64,000 bases of DNA, taken from assembly GCA_030789695.1 (NCBI GenBank), contig CM061133.1:97793128-97857127 (forward strand), given 5' to 3'. The position numbers were made by a program, and so were the translations under genes. Positions 10,665 through 20,666 of this stretch are shown here, piece after piece. Each line of letters opens with the position of its first letter. Position 1 is the first letter of the stretch. The notes beneath the pieces were generated by a model. It did not search any database, was not told the DNA's origin, and saw only the letters and a list, made by a program, of their open reading frames with translations. This stretch comes from Scilla litardierei. Its lineage: Eukaryota; Streptophyta; Magnoliopsida; Asparagales; Asparagaceae.

Positions 10665-12901
10665 TTAGACCTTTGGAAGCCAAGTCCAATTGGACTTAGA
10701 CTTCCCCACATAATTTCTACTATGCACAACATCCGAAAAATAAGCATTCATATACATTTGTTTTTCGTCCATGCTTGTGTCCTTTGGGCTCCAAATTGTG
10801 AAAATCTTGGGAGCCCTCATCCTATTGGGTGCATGCATTCGACGTTGATTTCTACGTGATGCATGTTGTGGATAGGCATACGGGACATGATGGAATGGTG
10901 CACGACGAGAATTATTCATATGATGTTGTGGGTGAACATATGCATGTGTGGGAACACGTGCGTGAGGGTGTCTCACATGGTGTGCACGTGCCCGAGAATG
11001 TGTTGCATAAAAATCATCATATGTGTGAGCCGGTGGAGTAGGACGTGTGTTCCAACGTGGCATGGTATTGGTGTACATATAAGCATGCCCCTTCTTTGGA
11101 GGTCCACCCAAAGTGGGTTTCTTTCCGAAAGAGGGTGTGGACGAGGTGGAAGCACCATTGGTAGATGAACTACCAATAGAGTGTTTGCTACCACTCGTAG
11201 AGTCACCGGAAGTTGGCCTAACAAAGGTAGTGGCCGATTTGGATGGACATCCCATCGTATACCCCAAACCAATGTGGTGATTGGCCGGAAGTAAGTCACT
11301 TAGGATTTTATCCAAATGGTCCTTACCCTTATTGAATCTATTAATTCGGCCTAATGTGTTCTCATATTTCTCTTTGAGAGAACGCATAGAAGTATCAAAG
11401 TTGGATACTTGCGATGTGAGCACATAAACACGAGATTTAAGATTCTCATTCTCAATACTCAAAGTCGAGTTTTGAGAAGTTAAATCCGCTATCCTATGTT
11501 CTTCCGGATCATCAATGCTAACATGTTCAAGTTTAGATTTGAGATTAATAATCTCATTTCTTAACTCTTCAACAACGGTGTCGTTGTTGGTGATGATAGT
11601 CTTAGGCGAGGTTTGAATGCTAGCTAGGTCATCTTTTACCTTAGTATATCTATTTACTAATTTAGTGTATTTAGACCATAATTGAGAGTTAGCATTCCTA
11701 AGATCATCAATAGTTACCTCATCGTTGCCTTCGTCATCACTATCATCGGAAGAGGAGGGTCCTTGATCATGCTCCTCTCTTGCCATGACGCACATGTGTG
11801 CTTGCTCCACTTGCTCATCGTCCGACTCTCCTCTTGAGGAATCCTCGGAGTCGGTGAATGTTGCTCTGACAAGTCCCTTCTTGTTTCCTTTCTTGTACTT
11901 CTTGGACTTATCGAATTTAGGCGCCTTCCACTTCTCCTTTTGCTTGTTGAGAGGACACTCCGCTTTCATGTGTCCTGGCTTATTGCACTTGAAACACAAA
12001 GGAGAGGAAGAGGCGTTTGAAGAACCAAATTTAGCTTTGTTCTTATAGTTACCTTTTCGGAAGAAACGGTTGAACTTCTTGGCCATGAGAGCCATGGACT
12101 CCAAGTCCAACTCGTTTTCCGAGTCTTCATCATCGGTTGATGTGGATGTGGATGGAGCGGCCTTGAAAGCAATAGCCTTCTTCTTTGGCTCGTCTTGCTT
12201 TAGATAGGACTTCATCTTTTCCTGCAATTTGAGCTTGCTATCCTTGCGTACCTCGTATGACATTAAAGTACCCATTAGTTGAACTACGGTGTACTTATTC
12301 ATGTCATTACCTTCCTCGGTGGCGAAGGTACGCTTTTCCCAAGAAGAAGGAAGTCCTTCGATAAGCTTCGAACACTTCTCCTTTCCGAGAGCCTCTAACT
12401 CGTTTATGATGTCGACGAAGCGAGCATAATACTCCTTCATCTTCTCGCCCTGTTGCATATGAAACATTTCGTAATCTTTGTTTACAACTACGAGTTTAGA
12501 GTCTCTTACCCTACTCGTCCCTTCATGTAGAATGAGGAGGGAGTTCCAAATTTGATATGCACTCTTACATTGCATATCTTATTGAAGTCCTCTGGCTCCA
12601 ACGCGCATTGCAAGGCGTTCATTGCCTTGGCATTGCTTACCTCCGCGGCGACCTCCGCGGTTGTCCATTTCTTGAAGTCTTCTTCTTCGGGCTAGATGTA
12701 TTCCTTCATTGTGGTCCTCCATAGAGATGCACTCCGGAGGAAAGTTTCCATCCGGCATTTCCAGTACCTGTAGTTGGTACCGTTGAAGAATGGAGGCCTC
12801 GTAGAGGAATGTCCTTCCATCACCGAAGACGCTCCTTCACGGTTCCTGAAGGTGCCATAGTCGGAAGGTGGACGCACGGTCTTGTTGTCATTGGCATACA
12901 T
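10665..12901 (-). pseudogene. SIRE-like Copia gag, disrupted
   Basis: The frame starts at 12901 (MYANDNKTVRPPSDYGTF), 12 bp from the primer site. It contains the FFNGTNYRYWKCRME segment typical of Copia gag N-termini. An in-frame TAG at 12694-12692 follows, then a shift near 12575, after which the frame is open to 10665. The downstream part holds the capsid-like segment (SAYQIWNSLLILHEGTSRV...), the zinc knuckle CFKCNKPGHMKAEC, an acidic Ser/Asp stretch, a coiled-coil-like region (VVEELRNEIINLKSKLE) and a His/Arg-rich tail. It ends WTWLPKV before pol, which is in a different frame; gag and pol separated by a stop or shift is known for some SIRE elements. The protein would form the particle shell and bind RNA. 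Confidence 0.88.
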
Positions 12902-12912
12902 AGCTAAGTATC

Positions 12913-12926
12913 TGGCTCTGATACCA
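12913..12926 (-). other. Primer-binding site of the SIRE-like element (initiator Met tRNA)
   Basis: On the - strand this reads TGGTATCAGAGCCA, the complement of the 3' end of plant initiator Met tRNA, two bases after the LTR end. Confidence 0.92.
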
Positions 12927-13659
12927 AATGTAATGCCCTACAAGCTACTGCACAAGTACTAGAGGGGGGGTGAATAGTACTTTAAAAATAACAAGGAGTA
13001 TAATTCCTAATTACAATGCAAACAACTACCAAATCAATTTGCGGAAGCTTAAATTGAATGACAACACAAAATTAACAATGCTAACAAGAGATGTTACTGG
13101 GTTTGGATCCACCCAAGTCTCTCCGACTTGTTCCCGGTGATCCTACGTCCCAACCACCCGGATCCCCTCCGGATACTTGAGTTAGAAACCCTAACTCAAG
13201 ATTTCCACTATGAAATACTTGTGAAAATCCTCCACAAGTCAAATCATACAAAATTTAATATGTGACTCCCACAACCCGGGATCACAACCACACTCTCACA
13301 ACCGAGAGTGAAACTTACAAATCAAATATGAAATGAAATAAGAAAACTTCTTACCGAACAAAATACATATGCCTTGAGTATTGCTTACGAATTAGGGCAA
13401 GGATGATTTTGAGGAAGAAGTGGCACCAAACCCTAGCTCCAAGATTTAGATCAGTGATGGAGAGCTTTGGGGATGTTGGTGACCTAGAATCAAGCACTTG
13501 GCTTGGAAGGCTTCACACTCAATGAATCTCTCTTTGGAAGTAAGAGTGAGGAGAGATTATTTAATGGAATGAATGAGCTTTGAATGAGCTTGGAATGAAT
13601 TCTCTTGATCTCTAAACTTGCAATAATATCAGCCTTGGCAACAATGAATGCAGGCCATC

Positions 13660-13672
13660 AAGTATATATAGG
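13660..13672 (-). promoter_or_regulatory. LTR TATA box of the SIRE-like element
   Basis: On the - strand this reads CTATATATACT, 65-75 bp downstream of the last palindrome unit. Confidence 0.6.
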
Positions 13673-13734
13673 ATAGAGGAGAGAGAGAAAGAAATTCGAG
13701 TCATTAAATGCTCCAACGGCTCTTTTCTGAACCC

Positions 13735-14398
13735 AACTAGTCGGTCAAAGAACAACCACCGACCGACTAGTTCATCAACTAGTCGGTCGGTCAATTAACG
13801 TAAACCGACTAATGAGTAAACTGAGAAAAGATCAAAGTACAGACTAAGGAACTAGTCGGTCTAAGAAGAGTAGCTGACCGACTAGTTTCACAACTAGTCG
13901 GTCGGTTACTCAACGTGGACCGACTAACAGATAAAACTGAAGTCTGAGAAGAATTAGACTTAGTCGGTCCAAGAACAAATGTTGACCGAATAATTCACCA
14001 ACTAGTCGGTCACCAAATGAACATAGACCGACTAATAATAAACAGTAAGTATGGTGAAAAATTTGGCATGTACAGTAAACTAAACTAGTCGGTCTAAGAA
14101 GAAAAGTTGACCGACTAGTTCATCAACTAGTCGGTCGATCAAAGAACACAGACCGACTAATGATAAACAATAGCTTAGGTTCAAATGTGCATGTTCAGGG
14201 AAAGCTCAACTAGTCGGTCACAGAAACATCACTGACCGACTAGTTCACAAACTAGTCGGTCGGTGAGTCAACTTAGACCGACTAACTGTAAACAGTAAAG
14301 AGCTAAGAATTAACTGACTGAAACTAGTCGGTCCAAGAAGCTTGGCTGACCGACTAGATCACCATCTAGTCGGTCAGTTCTTCTTCTTGAACCAACTA
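13735..14398 (-). repeat. Palindrome array in the U3 of the SIRE-like LTR
   Basis: Six tandem units of 110-125 bp start near 13735, 13850, 13960, 14083, 14208 and 14322. Each holds paired inverted copies of the half-site ACTAGTCGGTC: GACCGACTAGT, a short spacer of about 5-8 nt, then ACTAGTCGGTC, followed by a further ACCGACTA. The intervening bases vary while the dyad is kept. In element orientation the array lies upstream of the TATA box, in the usual enhancer position. Confidence 0.9.
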
Positions 14399-14837
14399 AC
14401 ATGCACAAGAAGTCGCGAATCGAAGCGCGATGCTTCGGGAAGGATTGTATGGACTTCTACTAAGATCCTAGAGCTAAGATAGGAGCGTTATGAAGAATTA
14501 AAACGTAAGACCTACTCAAGGCTTAACATTCTACGAAAGAAGCTTAAAGACTATAAATTAAACTTGACGATACCGTCTTTAAAAGCTTCAATCGAATCTT
14601 CATGACTTCTAAATAGGTCCATAAGCTTCAACGAAGCTTTAGGCATACGATCACATGCTTTGAAAAGTCTTGAGACGTCGTAATTGATATTCATGTGAAT
14701 TTGGCGACGATCTCCATAACTGCGCTCACAAAGTGTTAGTTCATAATATATTTATGTTTGTTCATCATCCAAAACCAAATCCGGGGAGTCTAATATCCAA
14801 CAGCAAAAACACTCAGAATGGGCATTTTCAGTGTCTC

Positions 14838-15222
14838 ACTCGGCCGAGTGAAGGAGTCACTCGGCCGACCGACGAAACCCCGCTCGGCCGGTCAGATCGG
14901 ACACGCTCCAAGCGTGCACTCGGTCGAGCATCAGAAGCCCACTGGGCCGAGTGACGTATCCCGTCCGCCCGAGTGGCACTCAGACGACGCCCCTCAAAAA
15001 GAGCCAACTTACTGTTTTTCGTCAGTCTGAGCAGCAGAAGACCCACTCGGTCGAGTGGCAATTGCCGACCGCCCGAGTGAAGATAAGCCCATCGGCCGAG
15101 TGACGACAACTCACTCGGCCAAGTGACGCCCGAAATGAAGACCCCCAAGACCCCGGATTTACTGGAAATTCTCAGGGTCTTTCACTCGGCCGAGCGACTT
15201 TTGTCACTCGGCCGAGTGAGCC
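14838..15222 (+). repeat. CACTCGGCCGAGTG palindrome array in the U3 of element A
   Basis: About ten exact or near-exact copies of the 14-bp dyad (T)CACTCGGCCGAGTG(A) lie at irregular spacing, ending about 80 bp before the TATA-like sequence. Some copies have one degenerate arm (CTCGGTCGAG, CCGCCCGAGTG). The same array recurs in every LTR of B and C (43920-44310, 53850-54235, 55856-56240) and upstream of ORF2 in all three elements. Confidence 0.92.
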
Positions 15223-15515
15223 GAGCGCCTGTAGCGGAAAACACGATTTTAGAGCTACGCAGGTGTAGTTTGGTCACGAATTTTTGGTCAGTTTTGGGGG
15301 GTATTTAACCCCTGATTCTAACCTAGTTTAGGGAGATTTTTCCTTGCTTTTGGTAGCCTTTTTAGATTAGAATTTTTAGAGTTTTATTCTTGTGATTGGA
15401 GAGGAGAGAAAAGTTCTATTTGGTTGGATTCTTGGAAAGCTACATTGGTTTGTCTTCCTCTCCATTAAAAATCCTATTTTTATTGTTGTTTTGAATATTG
15501 CCATGAATTTCATTG

Positions 15516-15843
15516 CTATTTCTATTGATTATTCTTTTATTAGCAATATGATTTGTGAGTAGTCTTAACATCTTAGGGCGTGGGGACGAACCCTACGAGC
15601 CCAATTTCTGATTTGTGATGATTTGGTAGAACTATTGCTAGAATTGCTATTAGGGTTAGTTTGGGATCGATATATTACGCTATTTCTATTGATTATTCTT
15701 TTATTAGCAATATGATTTGTGAGTAGTCTTAACGTCTTAGGGCGTGGGGACGAACCCTACGAGCCCAATTTCCGATTTGTGATGATTTGGTAGAACTATT
15801 GCTAGAATTGCTATTAGGGTTAGTTTGGGATCGATATATTACG
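15516..15843 (+). repeat. 164-bp tandem duplication in the 5' LTR of element A
   Basis: Units 15516-15679 and 15680-15843 differ at only two visible positions (aacatct/aacgtct and tttctg/tttccg). The 3' LTR of A (about 27577-27740) and the LTRs of B and C have a single unit. The duplication therefore arose in this LTR after insertion, or during its last round of reverse transcription. Confidence 0.9.
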
Positions 15844-15862
15844 GATAGTTAGGTGTTCATAC

Positions 15863-16165
15863 CGATTGGGATTTGCAAGAGATTGGATCCCAATTCGATA
15901 GGAAACCCTAGAAATCCGAATTGGGTTGAAATTGAGTTTCCGTAGTATCGGTTTGCAAGATATTGGACTGATACTAGGGTTCTCGGTTGCAATTCTATAC
16001 CGATACCCGTTTGCAAGAGATTGGACGGGTAAGATCTATCCCAACCTAGGTCGCAGCCCGAGTTTGCACGAGAGTGGGCTCGGGATGCGATTGAACGATG
16101 ACGTTGATCCTAATGCTAGCTTGCCTAGGCTAGGGTTTGCAAGAGATTGGACCCGAACCTAGGTT
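15863..16165 (+). repeat. Five-hairpin array with constant loop (element A, 5' LTR)
   Basis: Five hairpins share the loop TTTGCAAGAGATTGGA but have different stems. H1: ATTGGGA/TCCCAAT (15865-15894). H2: TAGTATCGG/CTGATACTA (15943-15976). H3: TACCCG/CGGGTA (16004-16031). H4: CGCAGCCCGAG/CTCGGGATGCG (16052-16089). H5: GGG/CCC plus an outer CCTAGG/CCTAGG helix across a 3x3 internal loop (16124-16163). The loop changes slightly in H2 (one base) and H4 (TTTGCACGAGAGTGGG). The array lies downstream of the TATA-like box and so would be in the RNA leader. Confidence 0.9.
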
Positions 16166-16535
16166 CGCTATAGACCGGCAACAGCGCGAGAGCGTGAGCT
16201 AGGTTTTACATTCAGTTGCAACTAGTTCACCTGAAATACTACCCTAGCAATCGTGATACCGATGAATCACAATGACGAGATACGGTGAGTAGCGGGGATT
16301 CCCTATTCCCTAGGCATCTTTATTTTATTTTATATCTCTTTGCATTATTTGACGATTGTGACAACATTGCCGAAAGGCAAATTCATACTCTTCTGTCCCT
16401 ATAGCCAGGTTGTTCGGAGAAGGCACTGTCATACGTCCTCCCTGTGTTCGATACCCGCTCGTCGCTACACCGTGCGCTTGCGGTAAAACTACACAGTCGC
16501 TCTTTAGGGTGTACGCCCGGGCGCGATCAAGTTTT

Positions 16536-16554
16536 TGGCACCGCTGCCGGGGAG
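16536..16554 (+). other. Primer-binding site of element A (Asp-tRNA type)
   Basis: TGGCACCGCTGCCGGGGAG lies six bases after the LTR. The B element has TGGCGCCGTTGCCGGGGAG, the usual Athila-type site complementary to Asp tRNA; A differs at two positions. Confidence 0.85.
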
Positions 16555-16670
16555 GTGATTGTGTTTGATCCTATCACCCTAGATAGTTCTTTCTTTTTGT
16601 TTTATTTCTTTATTTTTATCTAACCCTTCCATTGTGCTAATCGCTTCTTTGAAACTTTGTTTTCCCATGC

Positions 16671-19430
16671 ATGTACACGAGATCCACAGCGGACCCCACC
16701 GATATATTGTTTGATCCTGAGATCGAGCGTACATTGCGGAGAATTAGAGCGGAGAGGAGACTCGATACGAAAGGGAGGTTTATGAACGTCCGGGAGACGC
16801 CTGAAGAGTTAGCGGCAAGAATGGCGAGGATTATTTCCATTCGAGATAGGCTCTGGCCTAAGACTTCCTCCACAACCTCGTCCATAGCCATACCGGAGTT
16901 GGCGGCCGCCAAGAATTTTGAGTTGAAGACTGGGCTTGTGGTTCTGATGCAGCAGGATCCATTTCATGGGAACGCCCATGAAAATCCCCACTACCACATC
17001 CATCTCTTCCTATCAAAGTGCGCCACCTTCCAGATGCCGGGCGTTACCCTAGATGCCATCAGACTGTGCCTCTTCCCCTTCACATTAAAGGATAAAGCTC
17101 TTTATTGGTTGAGGACGCAAGCTGAAGGAGTCTTTACCACATGGGACGAGTTGGCGAGCGCGTTTATTGACAAGTTCTATCCGCCCTCCAAGACGGTAAA
17201 GATTAGGAGTGCTCTCATGTCCTTCAAGAAAGTACCTCAAGAGACACTCTACGAGGCTTGGGAGCGCTTCAAAGACCTGCAGCATCAGTGCCCCAACCAT
17301 AGCATTGAAGATTGGGAGCTAGTCCATAGCTTCTACAATGGTCTCGAACCGGGGACCAAGCAGATTATTGATGCCGCGGCAAATGGGGCCATCCTATCAA
17401 AGACTCCCGACGAAGCTACGACCTTAATTGAGGAGATGGCCTCGAACAATCAACAATGGGGTGACGAGCGAGGACACTCTTCGTCCTCCTTGAAGCCATC
17501 TAGCATCTATGAGGCCAAGGCCGTAGCGGAGCTGACCAACAAGTTTGATTCTCTCCACAAGGTGGTGGAGAGACTGGAGAAATATATTACGGAGCCCCAA
17601 GGAACCCCTTCCACATCCACACCAACAAATCAAATGTGTGATTGGCAAGACCAATCTCAAGCTATGTATTTGGGAGGAGAACAAGGAGAGGGATCTTTGG
17701 AGCAAGTTCAATACGTCGCAGGGAACCAAGGATATTGGGCAAATCCGGCCACTAGAAACCATCCCGGTTTCTCCTATGCCAACAATGATGGAGCATTGAA
17801 CCCCCCGCAACAACCACCTTACCAAGCTCGACCACCACCATAACAACAACAACATTATCCACCGAGGGGGCCTCCGCAACAAAATTTCCCCCCAAAGCAA
17901 CAAGTGGGGCCCTATAGGCCGCCTGGATACAATCAAGGGTGGAGAAATCCAAACCCTCCACAAGCTCAACAACGTTCCGACTTTGAAGCTAGAGTGGAGG
18001 AGTTTATGGCCGAGCAGAAGAAGACTAATGCCTCCTTGAAGGCGAGCCAAGATTCCCTTGCAACCGTTGTAGGCCAAATCTCGGAGCAACTTGCGTTGCT
18101 CAATCGAAATAGTCAACAGTTGCCGGCTCAACCCGAGCAAAACCCACGGGGCACCACCGGGCATATCAACGCCGTGGTTGCAGTTACTACGAGAGGCGGG
18201 AAGGATACCACCCCCGTCATGATCCCAACCGAGGAGCCCGTGGTGGAGAGAGTAGAGCCAAGTGAGCCGGTCATTGAAGTTGAGAGGGAGAAAGAGTCGC
18301 AAGGGGAAGAAAAGTCCAGAGCGGAGAAACTGATTGAAGAGAGGCGTTTTATGCCACCGATCCCATTCCCTCAGAGGCTTGCTAGAGCAAAGATGGAGAA
18401 ACGGCTAGCGAAGTTTCTCGAGTATTTGAGGGGGGTAAGCCTCAATATCCCCTTCCTCGACGCTATCGTGGAAATCCCGACATACGCCAAGTTCCTAAAA
18501 GATTTGATTACGGGAAGAAAGAGGAAGGAGAAAATCATGCTCGCTGAGGAAGGGACTTGGTTCACCAAGAGAGAGAAGGAGCCCGCCAAATTCAAAGACC
18601 CGGGGAGTTTCCGAATTCCTTGCACCTTAGGCGGCGTCCCTCTACAAAAGGCGTTAGTGGACTTAGGGGCTAGTGTTAGCCTCATGCCTCTCTCTATGTT
18701 CCGAAGACTAAATACCGGCACAGAATTGAAGCCTACCGACATGCGGATACAACTAGCCGATGGTCGGATCACAAGGCCGGTAGGGATCGCAGAGGACATC
18801 CCGTTGCAAGTCCCGGGGGGCATATGTTTGCCATGCGACTTCGTGATCATGGATGTCAAGGAGGAGGGAGATACGTCGCTAATACTTGGACGCCCGTTCA
18901 CCGCCGGGGTCATTATCGACGTACGAGAAGGAACTCTAACATTGAACGTCGGCAACATCGAGGTGGAGCTTCATATACCCAAGGCAATGAAACACATGCC
19001 TTATCATGAGGAGCTGGACTATATGGACCTCCTTGACGAGGTTATTGAGGAGGCGATCCCCCGTTCCATTGGCACAATATTCAAAGAAGACGTCGAAGAA
19101 GGCCCGGATTTGGGCCAAGAAGAGATGATGAATGAACCCCCCGACCCCTCCATGGAAATTGATCAAGGCGACGCTGATGTCGCCCAAATACAAGAGCTCT
19201 GCAATCTCTCAAAGATGAAGTCTCCGAAGAAAGCCCCGCCGATATGGAAATCGGTGTCACCGGTGAAGCCGAAGCCCGGAGCAAGAACTAGCTTGGGGGA
19301 GCCACCCCCCAACACTACCCGAGACAAAGGAGCACTGAGGAAGTACGCGCCGCCACAACATCCAAATCCGAGCGCTCTTCCAAACAAATTCGACGGGTGC
19401 ATCTCATATGCACCCAATATCCCGCATTAA
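16671..19430 (+). pseudogene. Athila-like gag-protease, one nonsense mutation (element A)
   Basis: A single frame of about 920 codons runs from the ATG at 16671 (MYTRSTADPTDILFDPEIER) to a stop at 19430. It is interrupted once by TAA at 17841-17843, where copy C reads CAA. Retrotransposon-gag residues occur around 120-230 (FPFTLKDKALYWL, TTWDELASAFIDKFYPP, LYEAWERFKDLQHQCP). A Gln/Pro-rich linker follows (about 360-430), then the aspartic protease with catalytic ALVDLGASVSLMP and the flap-side LILGRPF...DVREGTLTL. Where related gags have a zinc knuckle, this one has only MCDWQDQSQAMY. The protease lacks two or three residues after LGRPF that B and C keep. The frame ends SYAPNIPH with no RT following. 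It would form particles and mature Gag for a partner element. Confidence 0.9.
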
Positions 19431-19762
19431 ATTGAAAATCAAAGGGGGTCGAGCTCACGACCTTAAACGAGCGCTTGTCGGGAGGCAACCCGACGGTTAT
19501 CGCTTTATTTTTACTTTTTCCTTTATTTTTGTTTTAGAAATTATTAGTGTTTTGAGTCGTTTTCCTGAAAAATTCGTGATAACAGGTCCTATTTTTCTTT
19601 GACATGAGAGTAGAAAGGGATATCTATCATTAGGAGGATGAACAAGGCGACAAAGAGCGCTCCAGGAATGCGCTCGATGCTTAGGAGGAGGATGAAATCG
19701 ACTGGAGGAAGAAAAACAGAGATTAGAGCCCAAACGAAGCCAAACAACAGAAAAACAGGGTT

Positions 19763-20104
19763 CACTCGGCCGAGTATACTAGTCACTCGGTCGAGTACAA
19801 AGTTCGTCCGCCCGAGCGGCACACGAACGAGGGAAGTCTGCTGTACCCAACTCTCTGTTTCTTTTCTTGATTTCAATATAATTGCCACTCGGCCGAGTAT
19901 ATAACTTCACTCGGCCGAGTGAAACTGATACACTCCTAGGGCGAGTATTACCGAGTAGCTTGAGCCACTCGGTCGAATGGACTTTTACCACTCGGCCGAG
20001 GGTGGCAAAGCCACTCGGCCGAGTCGTAAGCGGGGAGGAATTTTCAAAAAAATATTTCAGTTACGTCACTCGGCCGAGTGACATAGTCACTCGGCCGAGT
20101 CGTA
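19763..20104 (+). repeat. Palindrome array upstream of ORF2 (element A)
   Basis: About ten copies or degenerate copies of CACTCGGCCGAGTG lie within 340 bp of the region between the gag-PR stop and ORF2. It is the same motif as in the LTR U3. The last copy ends about 10 bp before a TATA-like sequence at 20111. Confidence 0.9.
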
Positions 20105-20110
20105 ATTTTC

Positions 20111-20120
20111 CCTATTTAAG
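20111..20120 (+). promoter_or_regulatory. Candidate internal promoter for ORF2 (element A)
   Basis: CCTATTTAAG directly follows the palindrome array and is followed by a GC-rich stretch (20120-20340) resembling a leader. Copies B (49121-49130) and C (61206-61217) have stronger TATA boxes at the same place. ORF2 begins about 550 bp downstream. Its function is inferred from position. Confidence 0.5.
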
Positions 20121-20666
20121 CGCTGCGGGCTCGGGCGCGGAATACAAAGCGTTATTTTCCAGCGCCCGAGCCCGCGCCCCTCTCTCTTTCCCGAGCGCTA
20201 CGACCGCCATACCCACTCGCCTGACCGCCTCGCCCCGCCGCCGCGCTCGGCCACCCACCGCCGGCCGAAGCTGCCGCGCCTCCGCCCGAGTCGCCACCGG
20301 CGACCTCCTTGCCGGCCGAGCTCCGGTACCCCTATTTTGCCTATTTCCTCCTCTTTCTTGTATTTTTTTGACGATCCGCGCACTAATCCAGCCCCAAATT
20401 CAAATTAACTTCATTATCTATCTATTATACCCCTAACCCCCCATACATTTTGAATATTACTCGCTGATATCTTCGTTTGATGTGCCGGGTATATTGGGGA
20501 GCTTAGGGCAGCCCAGGGGAGCTTCCGGGGAGCGATTTTGGCTTCGTGGAGGCGTCGTCTTCACACGCATCCACTTCTTTGCTCTCGCGGCGTGTCACGG
20601 TATACTCGTTCCATTTATTTTTGAACGCCGTATTTTTACTACTTTTGGTGAGCACCCGGGGCCCAC

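Larger units (their letters stand above)
6387..14802 (-). mobile_element. SIRE-like Copia retrotransposon, 3' end displaced outside the window
   Basis: Reading on the - strand, the order is 5' LTR (14802-12929), Met-tRNA primer site, gag, protease, integrase, RT, RNase H, a palindrome array, then the start of an accessory ORF cut at 6387 by the Tekay-like element. The rest of that ORF and the 3' LTR must lie left of the window. The element sits in the 5' LTR of Athila-like element A: 14803 resumes sequence that is continuous in the other LTR of A (near 25069). The order of domains, the extra ORF after pol and the GGGGGGTGAATAG motif in the LTR fit the SIRE/Maximus lineage. Every coding part has at least one lesion, so this copy is dead. 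Confidence 0.88.
12929..14802 (-). repeat. 5' LTR of the SIRE-like element (1,874 bp)
   Basis: On the - strand the LTR starts TGTTGGATATTAG at 14802 and ends GGGCATTACA at 12929, beside the primer site. It contains the palindrome array 13735-14398, a TATA box at 13672-13660 and, in R-U5, the CTATTCACCCCCCC motif common in SIRE-type LTRs (12962-12976). The right flank GCAAA (14803-14807) is the expected target duplication; its partner lies outside the window. Confidence 0.9.
14803..16529 (+). repeat. 5' LTR of element A (lacks about the first 260 bp)
   Basis: It matches the 3' LTR of A and ends GCGCGATCA, the inverse of the TGATC start seen at 24805. From left to right it holds the palindrome array (14838-15222), a TATA-like GGGGTATTTAACCCC (about 15296-15311), a 164-bp tandem duplication (15516-15843) and the hairpin array (15863-16165). 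The missing 5' end was displaced to the left by the SIRE-like insertion. Confidence 0.9.

Noticed and set aside
14838..15222. Regularly recurring short palindromes resembling a CRISPR array
   Set aside because: Spacing is irregular, the spacers are themselves repeated between elements, and the context is plant LTR DNA without cas genes.
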